Source: Ichthyobacterium seriolicida (GTDB lineage Bacteria; Bacteroidota; Bacteroidia; Flavobacteriales; Ichthyobacteriaceae). From it: a stretch of 64,000 nt of DNA. The stretch lies in the NCBI RefSeq assembly GCF_002369955.1, contig NZ_AP014564.1, positions 1,534,996 through 1,598,995 of the forward strand, given 5' to 3'. A program made the translations under genes and the position numbers. Shown in pieces: positions 36,133 to 44,361 of this stretch. Each line of letters starts with the position of its first letter. Position 1 is the first letter of the stretch. The notes under the pieces were generated by a model that was not told where the DNA came from, ran no database searches, and worked only from the letters and a program-made list of their open reading frames with translations.

Positions 36133-37135
36133 CTAGGAGTTTTTAAATTCTAATCTGTAGAATTTAACTGATGTTCCATCCTGAGCTACCACTTTAAAGG
36201 ATATTCCTTTGCCAGTAGCTGAAACAGTAAATTCAGTTGTTGGGTCTGTTGCTGGGAAATCTGTAGCCTTACTCGTTTCAACAGCATCAGTTGTATCAAA
36301 ATAAGCTCCATTTGGAAGAGTAACTTTATCAGCTTTAAATTTAAAACTTGATATAGTTTCGTCAGCTAATTCAGTATTTTTGGTCATAGTTAGTAAAATA
36401 GGTTTATCAGCAGCAGAACCGTCATTAGTTCCAGTAGTGTCAGTAACCTTAGGATAGGTTGCTGGAGCTTCAGCCGTAGCAGCATCTTTAATTTTCTCAT
36501 TAGCAGCGCTAGCAGAACCTTTTATAAACCCAAGCCCAGTAGCTGTTTTAGTAGAGCCAGAACTAGTAGTAGCTATAAGACAATCTCTTGATGCAGCTCC
36601 GTGAATAAACATCACTTTAAATGATTTTTCATCAATAACCTTATCGCCTTCTTTTTTAGAGATTTTAAAAGTCTTACTAACACCATTTTTTAGTTCACTA
36701 TGAACTAATTTAGTTGTAATAACATGATCAAAAGAAAGAGCATTAGCATCTAATTTATCTTTTCCTAAATAAACATTTTCACCAAGTTTTTCTTTTAAAG
36801 TGATAGTAGCCGTTAGTGGAGCAGCAGTAATTATATTTAACTTAGTATTAAAAGGCACAGTCACTTTGATAGTACCCATCTGCTTCAATATTTGCTTTAA
36901 GTTGGGCCTCTAATGCAGCATATGCAGGAGCAGGTGTCTTTGTTATAAAGAGAGCTTTATAAGCTGCAGTAGCAGCAGTAGGATTTGTTGCTGGGGTACT
37001 ATTTTTAGCCTTTGTAAAGACAACGCTTTCAATATTTGCTACTTCTGTTTCAGCGTTTGGTTTATTACAAGAAAAAACCACAAGACCAAGAGTCAGTAAT
37101 GATAAAATGTTTTTAAATATTTTGTTTGTTTTCAT
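36133..37135 (-). pseudogene. array lipoprotein 5, single-base frameshift
   Basis: The signal peptide and first 87 residues are read from 37135 (to ANIEADG), and the rest from the next frame (TIKVTVPFN onward, 36133 to about 36880). The cause is one extra base in ACCC at 36875-36877, where every other copy has ACC. Restoring it would give a normal full-length paralogue ending RLEFKNS. The variable half combines RDCLIATT of genes 1-2 with SSGSTKTATGLGFIKGSASA of gene 4. It may be a true inactivating mutation, a phase-variable state or a sequence error. Confidence 0.85.
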
Positions 37136-37159
37136 ATATAATATTGTTAAAAAATAAAT

Positions 37160-37193
37160 GTCAATGACCTAAATATATGAGTAAGCCATTGAC
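37160..37193. promoter_or_regulatory. 34-bp inverted repeat upstream of array gene 5
   Basis: Same sequence and spacing from the start codon as the copy at 32212. Confidence 0.5.
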
Positions 37194-37309
37194 TAAAAAC
37201 TAAAGCGCTAAATTAGTAGTATTATTTTAATTGAGAGTTTTTTTCTGTGAAGTATTTTAAATATAAAACACACTAAAATATAATTCTTTGAGATAGTCTT
37301 ATAAAACAC

Positions 37310-37333
37310 AAAAGCCCCAATATTGGGGCTTTT
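37310..37333 (-). terminator. terminator of truncated array gene 6
   Basis: Identical to the palindrome at 31136: AAAAGCCCC and GGGGCTTTT around AATATT. Confidence 0.8.
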
Positions 37334-37356
37334 GCAAAGGAAGATAAATTATAAAA

Positions 37357-38076
37357 TTAACTCTCCTTGAATTCTAATCTGTAGAATTTAACTGATGTTC
37401 CATCCTGAGCTACTACTTTAAAGGATATTCCTTTGCCAGTAGCTGAAACAGTAAACTCAGTTGTTGGGTCTGTTGCTGGGAAATTTGCAGCGTCACCCGT
37501 TGCAACGGCATCAGTTATGTCAAAATAAGCTCCATTTGGGAGAGCAACTTTATCAGCTTTAAATTTAAAGTTTGATATGCTCTCGTCAGCTAATTGAGTG
37601 CCTTTAGTCATAGTTAGTAAAATATATTTTGTATTATCAGAGCCGTCATTAGTGGCTTGAGTATCAGTAACCTTAGGATAGGTTGCTGGAGCTTCAGCCG
37701 TAGCAGCATCTTTAATTTTACTATTAGCTTGATCAGCAGTAGTATTTTGTATAAACCCTAATCCGGTAGCTTTTTTATCACTTCCAGTTCCAGTAGTAGC
37801 TATAAGACAATCTCTTGATGCAGTTGATGCAGCTCCGTGAATAAACATCACTTTAAATGATTTTTCATCAATAACCTTATCGCCTTCTTTTTTAGAGATT
37901 TTAAAAGTCTTACTAACACCATCTTTTAGTTCACTATGAACTAATCTAGTTGTAATAACATGATCAAAAGAAAGAGCATTAGTATCTAATTTAGTATTTC
38001 CTAAATAAACATTTTCACCAAGTTCTTCTTTTAAAGTGATAGTAGCCGTTAGTGGAGCAGCAGTACTTATATTTAA
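37357..38076 (-). pseudogene. array lipoprotein 6, 5' end lost at a MITE
   Basis: Open in the array frame from LNISTAAPLTA at the TTAA junction (38073-38076) down to RLEFKES, but the signal peptide, lipobox and first 100 or so residues are missing. The sequence switches at TTAA into the MITE at 38077, and the far side of that MITE does not continue the gene, so the 5' part was deleted and not just displaced. It has private changes (LKEELGENVYLGNTKLDTN, HGAASTASRDC) and is the most diverged of the standard copies. The later Met at 37851 is unlikely to be a real start. Confidence 0.85.
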
Positions 38077-38286
38077 CCTGGATTATTCATGGTTTGTATT
38101 TCAATTTGAATATAAAGCGTTATTTTTAAAGGGTTTCAACCAAAAATAACCACTTCAGATATAGCCCAAAAATGAGGAATAAAAATATACCATTTATAAC
38201 TCTGAGTTCATCAATGACTACTTATAAATACTGGATAAAGCGATAGATTCTATCCGAAAAATTTATACGACTATGAATAATCTAGG
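38077..38286 (+). mobile_element. MITE of IS1380-type origin, copy D (210 bp, complete)
   Basis: Bounded by TTAA (38073-38076 and 38287-38290), with ends CCTGGATTATTCATGG and, inward on the other strand, CCTAGATTATTCATAG. Same length as copy C. It contains the same 24-codon frame (38172-38246, MRNKNIPFI...YWIKR). The 145 bp from here to the next gene show nothing else but probably hold its promoter. Confidence 0.85.
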
Positions 38287-38431
38287 TTAAGTTGTCTTGA
38301 ACCTTATGTAATATTTTCTTTTGACCTTTAAAAAACTAATAGTTTAGCAGATTTTTAACTGAGACTGGAAAGCTTGAATATTGTGTGTGTTTACCTTTAA
38401 AATAGGCTTTTAGTTGATTATTTTAAATACT

Positions 38432-39511
38432 ATGAAGTCAAAAATTTTACTGTTTTCTGTACTTATTTTTCAAATTATCTCCTTTAATTCTTGTACAAAA
38501 GAAGCAGAAAATGGTTCAGACATTGAGTCTTCACTTTCTTTCAGTTTAAACTTTGATTCTGCTAAGAATGAGGGGTTGAATAAGGAAGATATAAGCATTA
38601 ATATTGATCCTGCAGATTCTACTAAGATATCTGTTGTTTTACCTGCTGATAAAAAAGGATTAATAACCAAGTTAGTTCCTACAATAGAGTTTGTAGGTAA
38701 AAAAATAGAACCTAACCCTAGTACAATTAAAGATTTTTCCAACCCTGTATCTTTTACAATTATTACCGAAAAAGGAGAAGCTAAAACTTATACGATAACG
38801 GTGTCTGTAGTAGAAAAAATAAATACGCTGCCTGAGGCAGTACAAAACTCTACAAACACTGTAGATAATTTAGTTACTACTGGAGAAGGAGAAGCTGAAA
38901 CAAATACGATAACGGAGTCTATCTTTTAGGCAAGTTTACCGATAACAGTTCAAAGAAATTTATCTCAAAATGGTATGTTCGTCTAAATGACAGAATAGTA
39001 TTACCTATATATCAGGGAGGAGTTTACAATTTCTATGTAGACTGGGGAGATGATACAGAAAAGCAACATGTTACTTCTCATAATGACCCTAATGCAAGTC
39101 ATACATATACAACAGGGGGTGATAAGACTATAACTATTATAGGGCAAATAGAAGGTTTTAACTTCGGAAAAGTTACAAATAGCAAGGATAAAATATTAGA
39201 TATATTAGATTGGGGTGAACTGAAATTTAAGGATTACTGTGGATGTTTTGAACGATGTACCAAGTTAGTAACTTTACCTGTAAAAGCACCTAATTTAGAA
39301 GAGGTTACGGATATGTCAAGAATGTTTTTTGAAGCTAAAGCTTTCAACAGTGAAAATATAAGCAAATGGGATGTATCTAAGGTTACGAATATGTCAATGA
39401 TGTTCTATAAAGCGGCAGCTTTTAATCAAGACTTAAATAACTGGAATGTCTCTAATGTTACTAATATGTCAATGATGTTCTTTAAAGCCGCAACTTTTAA
39501 TCAAGACTTAA
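38432..39511 (+). pseudogene. BspA-like (DUF285) lipoprotein gene, 5' part, frameshifted and interrupted by IS
   Basis: Starts with a lipoprotein signal (MKSKILLFSVLIFQIISFNS, Cys21) and a DUF5018-like domain ending SFTIITEKGEAKTYTITVSV. The frame stops at 38929 (TAG), but the next frame continues directly: KFTDNSSKKFISKWYVRLND, VDWGDDTEKQH (PKD-like), IEGFNFGKV, then BspA-type leucine-rich repeats AFN...WDVSKVTNMSMMF. One more T in the T4 run at 38924-38927 would join the frames. The coding sequence is then cut at TTAA (39508-39511) by the IS1380-type element and resumes at 41117. I placed the start at 38432, not 38414, because the signal begins there. Confidence 0.85.
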
Positions 39512-41112
39512 CCCAGATTATTCATAGTTACCCTTTAAATATTGCGCATAAAGTGTTAATTTTAAGGCATTAAAGTCCAAAGAAACATACTTTAATATAG
39601 CCCAAAAATGAGGAATAAAAACACATTATTTTATAGAGGGAAAACTTCTGTTGAGTTAACTTTTTCATCATCAGAAATTAGCTCTGATGGATCTTTAATC
39701 ATGCTTGAAAAACTAGAAAGAGATCATAGATTGATTCATTATTACAGTAAACTTTTGCCTGATACTCGAGACTCTAGATTTATTACTTATACCAGAAAGC
39801 AACAGTTAAAACAAAGGGTTTATATGATCATGTTAGGCTATGAAGACGCCAATGATGTTAATCATTTACATAACGATCCTTTATTCAAAGATGTTCTTCA
39901 AGGTGATTTGGCTTCTCAACCTACTATATCAAGATTTGAGAATAGCTTTGACAAACAAGCTGTTTTTAAGTTTTGTGATGCGTGGTTATACAAATATGTT
40001 TCAAGTTTATCTGATCGTAAGAGAATAGTTATTGACGTAGATTCAACTGATGATCCAACTCATGGCAGTCAACAATTGTCAATGTTTAACGGTTATTATA
40101 GTCAATTCATGTACAATGAACTATTTTTTCATGATGGAAAAACAGGACAGATTATCCTTCCTGTACTCCGCCCAGGAAATAGTCATTCTAATAAATGGTA
40201 TGTGAGTATTTTAAAGCGAATAATTATCAAAATACGTGAGAGTCACCCAGAGATGGAAATAATTATTAGAAGTGATAGCGGCTTTAGTTGCGCTCCTTTT
40301 TACCAATTAGTAGATGATTTTGATTTACTATATGTGACAGGCATAGCGAGCAATGAAGTTTTAAAAAGAAAGGTATCTTGGTCAAAAAATGCTGTAAAAA
40401 AAATGTATTTAGATCAGGGAGAGAAGCACCAACATTTTATGAGTTTTACGTACAAAGCCAAGAGTTGGCACAAGCCTCAACAGTGCTATTCTAAAGTTGA
40501 GAGTACAGGATTAGGGATGAACATAAGGTATTTTTCTAGTAATCTTCCCCAAAAGGATGCTAGAGAAATTTACTTTGACTTTTATGTGAAAAGAGGTGAT
40601 TCAAGTGAAAATAGAATAAAAGAAGTTAAAAATATGTGTTTTTCTGATCGTTTGTCAAATCATAGTTTTCTTGCTAATTTTTTTCGACTTATGATGAGTA
40701 GTCTTGCCTATGAAATGTTTTTATTACTGAAACAGAAGATAAAGAAAACAAGATTTGAAGTAGCAAAAAAATGGTTAATCAGTTCGATTAGAACCTATCT
40801 TCTCAAGGTAGGAGCAACGATTAAAATTACCAAAAGGCGAATCTATTATCAGCTATCTAAATCTTTTGTTTACAAGGGTTTATTTCGGGAAATTATTACC
40901 CAGTAACGGTTGTTTATTTGTGAAATGAACGACCTTGGGATAGTTACGCCTTGTCGTTAAAAAACCATGTAAAAACACTAAAAAAGAGCATTGTCATCCT
41001 AAAAAAAGGTGCAAAAAAACGACAAAGAAGATGAGTTCTCTTCGATTAGTAAAAAAGTTAAGGAAAAAATATCACGTCTAATCTATTTTAGTATGACTAT
41101 GAATAATGCGGG
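39512..41112 (+). mobile_element. IS1380-type insertion sequence, intact (1601 bp)
   Basis: Ends CCCAGATTATTCATAGT and, inward on the other strand, CCCGCATTATTCATAGT (15 of 17 match). It is flanked by a TTAA duplication (39508-39511 and 41113-41116). Removing the element and one TTAA restores QDLNNWNV in the interrupted gene exactly, so boundaries and target duplication are firm. It carries one transposase gene. Confidence 0.93.
39608..40906 (+). CDS. IS1380 family transposase
   Basis: A full-length DDE transposase of 432 residues. Landmarks are VELTFSSSEISSDGSLIMLE at the N terminus, RDSRFITYTRKQQLKQRVYM, QPTISRFENSFD, then the catalytic VIDVDSTDDPTHGSQQ (first Asp), IIIRSDSGFSCAPFY (second Asp) and the C-terminal SENRIKEVKNMCFSDRLSNH with the likely Glu. 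No stop or frameshift is seen, so the element looks able to move and to mobilise the MITEs that share its ends. Confidence 0.94.
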   Translation: MRNKNTLFYRGKTSVELTFSSSEISSDGSLIMLEKLERDHRLIHYYSKLLPDTRDSRFITYTRKQQLKQRVYMIMLGYEDANDVNHLHNDPLFKDVLQGDLASQPTISRFENSFDKQAVFKFCDAWLYKYVSSLSDRKRIVIDVDSTDDPTHGSQQLSMFNGYYSQFMYNELFFHDGKTGQIILPVLRPGNSHSNKWYVSILKRIIIKIRESHPEMEIIIRSDSGFSCAPFYQLVDDFDLLYVTGIASNEVLKRKVSWSKNAVKKMYLDQGEKHQHFMSFTYKAKSWHKPQQCYSKVESTGLGMNIRYFSSNLPQKDAREIYFDFYVKRGDSSENRIKEVKNMCFSDRLSNHSFLANFFRLMMSSLAYEMFLLLKQKIKKTRFEVAKKWLISSIRTYLLKVGATIKITKRRIYYQLSKSFVYKGLFREIITQ

Positions 41113-41827
41113 TTAAATAACTGGAACGTCTCTAATGTTACTAATATGGAATCGATGTTTTTTTGAAGCTAAAGCTTTCAATAAAGATATAAGCAAATGG
41201 GATGTGTCTAAGGTTACTAATATGGAATCGATGTTTTATGGCGCTAAAGCTTTCAATAAAGATATAGGTAGTTGGAATGTTTCTAAGGTTACCAATATGG
41301 CATCGATGTTTTTTGAAGCTATAGCTTTCAATAAAGATATAGGTAGTTGGAATGTTTCTAAGGTTACCAATATGGCATCGATGTTTTTTGAAGCTATAGC
41401 TTTCAATAAAGATATAGGTAGTTGGAATGTTTCTAAGGTTACCAATATGGCATCGATGTTTTTGGGCGCTACAGCTTTCAATAAAGATATAGGTAGTTGG
41501 AATGTTTCTAATGTTGCTAATATGGCATCGATGTTTTTGGGCGCTACAGCTTTTAATCAAGACTTAAATAACTGGAACGTCTCTAATGTTACTAATATGG
41601 CATCGATGTTTGCAAAAGCTAAAGCTTTCAATAAAGATATAGGTAGTTGGAATGTTTATAAGGTTACTAATATGGGCTATATGTTTTACCATGCTACATC
41701 TTTTAATCAAGATTTAAGCAAATGGGATATCTCTAATGTTGCGTATATGAATTCAACGTTTCAAGATTCAGGAATGCCTCATAGTAGCTCTGATACTGAT
41801 AAGAGTAAGTATCCTAAAAAAAAATAG
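41113..41827 (+). pseudogene. BspA-like (DUF285) lipoprotein gene, 3' part
   Basis: Continues the gene broken at 39511 with NNWNVSNVTNMESMFF. A second frameshift follows at once: the run after ATG at 41157 has seven T (41158-41164), whereas the same position in the neighbouring repeats has six. The frame from 41135 then holds eight 25-residue repeats (75 bp each) of the type AFNKDIGSWNVSKVTNMASM, several identical over most of their length, and ends KSKYPKKK. Such repeats form BspA-like LRR-type surface domains. Minus-strand frames here are mirror artefacts of the repeats. Confidence 0.88.
41230..41755 (+). repeat. 75-bp coding repeats of the BspA-like gene
   Basis: About seven tandem 75-bp units here, with more degenerate ones at 39313-39511. 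The units from 41255 to 41480 are almost identical at DNA level (same codons for SWNVSKVTNMASMFFEAIAF), which favours slippage or unequal crossing-over and copy-number change. Confidence 0.85.
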
Positions 41828-41866
41828 ACATTACATCTGAATAATAATTATTGTTATTATTTAACG

Positions 41867-41900
41867 AAGCCGTCTCATTAATTAAACGAGGCGGTTTTTT
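41867..41900 (+). terminator. terminator of the BspA-like gene, IS1182-end-like
   Basis: CCGTCTC pairs with GAGGCGG (one G-T pair) and six T follow. The core gaagccgtctcatta is the same as the IS1182 left terminus at 16360. Confidence 0.8.
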
Positions 41901-41903
41901 AAT

Positions 41904-42600
41904 GACACTATCCATTAAAGTGTGCGAATAAAAAATGACATATTTTTTTTGTTTTTATTCATAGTCGAACTCTTTTGTCAAAAATAGTTAAAAATTGATT
42001 CAAAATTATTCCCCAATTTGGTATGGGTTTGGACCATTTTTTTTGTAGCCCCCCTCAGAGCTAAAAAAGTAGATTTCATAACAGCAGCAGCAGTTGGGAA
42101 TGACAATTTGTTTTTGGTATACTTTCTGATTTTTCCATTGAGGTTTTCAATCAAGTTGGTCGTGTAAATAATTTTCCTGATTTATACGGGAAATTCATAA
42201 AAAGCAGATAATTCCTCCCAGTTATCTCGCCAGCTTTTAACAGCATAGGAATACTTGGATTCCCATGTCTTTGCAAAGTCATTTAGGGCTGGCCTCAGCT
42301 GATTGTTTTGTAGGGGAATTGTATATTGATTTCATATCATTTAGAAAACGTCTTTTTATCCTTCCATACTACATATCTGCTCGAATTCCTGATTTGATCG
42401 TACACTACTACATAACTGTGTTTGCGTTTTGGAAAATATGCTCTATGTAGAATAGGTAAATCCTTTGAACCTGAGTTCGATTGATAAAATCACTTGAATA
42501 TGTGTTATCGGACTGTAAAAAAGTTGTGTTTAAATATTTTAAAACATCAGATATTTTGCTAGCAGTCTTGGGATCATTTTATCTGCTTCCGTTCGATATG
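41904..42600 (-). pseudogene. second decayed IS256-type relic
   Basis: A minus-strand relic of the same family as the one at 7147. Outer inverted repeat gacactatccattaaagtg at 41904. Reading inward on the minus strand one recovers, in several frames, [76 protein letters not shown] and [10 protein letters not shown]. It keeps the C-terminal part that copy 1 lacks but has several stops and frameshifts. Beyond about 42460 the left part becomes unrecognisable; the stretch to 42693 shows no gene. It is followed by recN. Confidence 0.82.
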
Positions 42601-42693
42601 TTTAGGATTGCCCATAAAAATTAAGCCTAAATTAAAGTTATTTCAAGCTTTTAAAATGTTTTTATTAATTCGTAATCAGATTAAAGAACAAAT

Positions 42694-44352
42694 TCAATCT
42701 ACGCCCAATAACTGCCTAGCCTGTTGTATAGCAGCCTCAGAAATTTTATTTCCACTGATTATTTCAGCTATTTCAGTTACCCTCTCTGTACTTGAGAGTA
42801 ATCGTATCCTAGTCTCTATCTTACCTCCTATATTTTCCTTATAAACTTTTAATTGATACTGACCCTTTGCAGCTATCTGTGGCAAATGAGTAATGCTTAT
42901 AACTTGTATATTGCGACCTAAATCTATCATAACATCTCCCATCTTATCGGCTATATTTCCAGATATTCCAGTGTCTATCTCATCAAAAATAATCGTTGGC
43001 ATACTGTCATACCTAGACATTATACTCTTTATAGCTATCATGATACGAGATAATTCACCCCCTGAAGCAATTTTATTTAGAGGATGTAAATCAGATTCCC
43101 CACCGTGAGAAAATAAGTACTCTATATCATTCACACCGTTTTCTCTAAACTCATTCAAATGAGATAATCTCAGAGAAATGAAAGAACTAGGCATTCCTAA
43201 TCTCTCTATTACTTTGAGAATATCACTCTCTATTTTAGGTATTACACGCTCCCTATTTTTAGATATCGCTGAAGCTATATTTCTAATGTCTCCTTCTAAA
43301 GAATCTATAAAAAGTTCTTTTTCTCGTATGAGTTGATCTAAATTTTCAGTCGTATTAACTTTTTTCTCTAATTCAGATTTTATATCCAATAACTCTTGTA
43401 CACTTCCAACAGAGTGTTTCTTTTCTAAATCATATATCACCTTTAAACGACTATTTACCTCTTCAAGTCTATGCGGTTCATATTCTACATCTTCCACTAG
43501 AGAACACATCTCTGTATACACGTCATCTAACTCCAGATATATGCTATTTATCCTCTCATATATAATATTGTACTCATCAGATATTTTAGATATATTACTA
43601 ATACTATTTCTCACATTGTTCAAAACATTAGAAATACCTATTTCATCATCATCTATAGCTTTTATAGAATACTGAAGGCTATTTTTTATATCCTCCACAT
43701 GAGTTAATTTTTCTAACTCTAACTCCTTGTCTTCCTGCTCATTTTCTATCAGCTTTACACTTTGCAATTCCTGTAATAAAAAGGAGTTATAATTAAATTC
43801 ATTAAGTAGAGAATCTCTTTTTAATTTGAGGCTCTCAAATTCCTTTTTTTCTCTTTTAAATTCTCGTAACTTATTTTTATAATCGATTAATATCTCAGTA
43901 TTACCTGCGACTGAATCTAAAAGTTTCATCTGAAAATCTGAATCTTTTAACTTTAATGTTTGATGTTGAGAATGTATATCTAATAATTTCTCTCCCAACT
44001 TATTGATAACACTCAAGGAACTTGGCACGTCATTTATGAAAGAACGAGACTTGCCCGATGGTAAAATTTCTCTTCTTAAAATGGTATTGTCTTCGTAATC
44101 TAAATCATGACTTTCAAAAAATTCCTTCAGCTTATAATCTTTTATGTAGAACTGTACTTCTATTACACATTTCTGATCTGCATTTTTTAAGGATTTCAAA
44201 TCTGCTCTATTGCCCAATGCTAAACCTATAGCCCCCAAAAGTATAGACTTACCAGCCCCTGTTTCTCCTGTTATTGTAGTAAATCCAGATGGTATATCTA
44301 TCTCTAAGTTCTCTATAAGAGCGTAATTTTTTACCGATATGTGTTTTAACAT
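42694..44352 (-). CDS. recN: DNA repair protein RecN
   Basis: SMC-like ATPase for double-strand-break repair. In 552 residues it has the head domain start KNYALIENLEIDIPSGF, Walker A GETGAGKS (29-36), a long coiled-coil middle (about residues 160-360), the signature LNKIASGGELSRIMIAIK and Walker B TIIFDEIDTGISG, then the D-loop-like SITHLPQIAAKGQYQLKVYK. Full length for RecN. It is last in a minus-strand run recN-porD-guaA-yggS-serA-serC with short gaps or overlaps, probably one operon. Confidence 0.95.
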   Translation of the reverse strand: MLKHISVKNYALIENLEIDIPSGFTTITGETGAGKSILLGAIGLALGNRADLKSLKNADQKCVIEVQFYIKDYKLKEFFESHDLDYEDNTILRREILPSGKSRSFINDVPSSLSVINKLGEKLLDIHSQHQTLKLKDSDFQMKLLDSVAGNTEILIDYKNKLREFKREKKEFESLKLKRDSLLNEFNYNSFLLQELQSVKLIENEQEDKELELEKLTHVEDIKNSLQYSIKAIDDDEIGISNVLNNVRNSISNISKISDEYNIIYERINSIYLELDDVYTEMCSLVEDVEYEPHRLEEVNSRLKVIYDLEKKHSVGSVQELLDIKSELEKKVNTTENLDQLIREKELFIDSLEGDIRNIASAISKNRERVIPKIESDILKVIERLGMPSSFISLRLSHLNEFRENGVNDIEYLFSHGGESDLHPLNKIASGGELSRIMIAIKSIMSRYDSMPTIIFDEIDTGISGNIADKMGDVMIDLGRNIQVISITHLPQIAAKGQYQLKVYKENIGGKIETRIRLLSSTERVTEIAEIISGNKISEAAIQQARQLLGVD

Positions 44353-44361
44353 ATAGAATGC

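Larger units (their letters stand above)
31110..38076 (-). repeat. tandem array of about 1.2-kb units, six lipoprotein genes
   Basis: Six related minus-strand units: five carry whole genes and the sixth is cut short at 38076. Each unit has a terminator, a lipoprotein gene, an identical leader and a 34-bp inverted repeat. Units begin with ttctttgagatag at 31110, 32336, 34779, 36060 and 37284 (spacing 1226, 2443 for two units, 1281 and 1224 bp). The unit holding the gene at 33610 lacks this junction and has a different terminator. The junction sequence equals the end of the HsdR-N gene, so the array extends away from that gene. Confidence 0.9.

Noticed and set aside
41141-41560. Long minus-strand open frames in the BspA-like repeats
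   Set aside because: They are mirror translations of 75-bp coding repeats (75 is divisible by three, so every frame stays open). No start or family signature.
41230-41755. Regular repeats as a possible CRISPR array
   Set aside because: The 75-bp units are contiguous, with no unique spacers, and encode a protein repeat.
42265-42450. 61-residue plus-strand frame
   Set aside because: It is antisense to the IS256 relic and has no family features.
42460-42693. Further transposase remnant before recN
   Set aside because: Translation in all frames gave no recognisable block beyond the IS256 fragments; I left it as unassigned.
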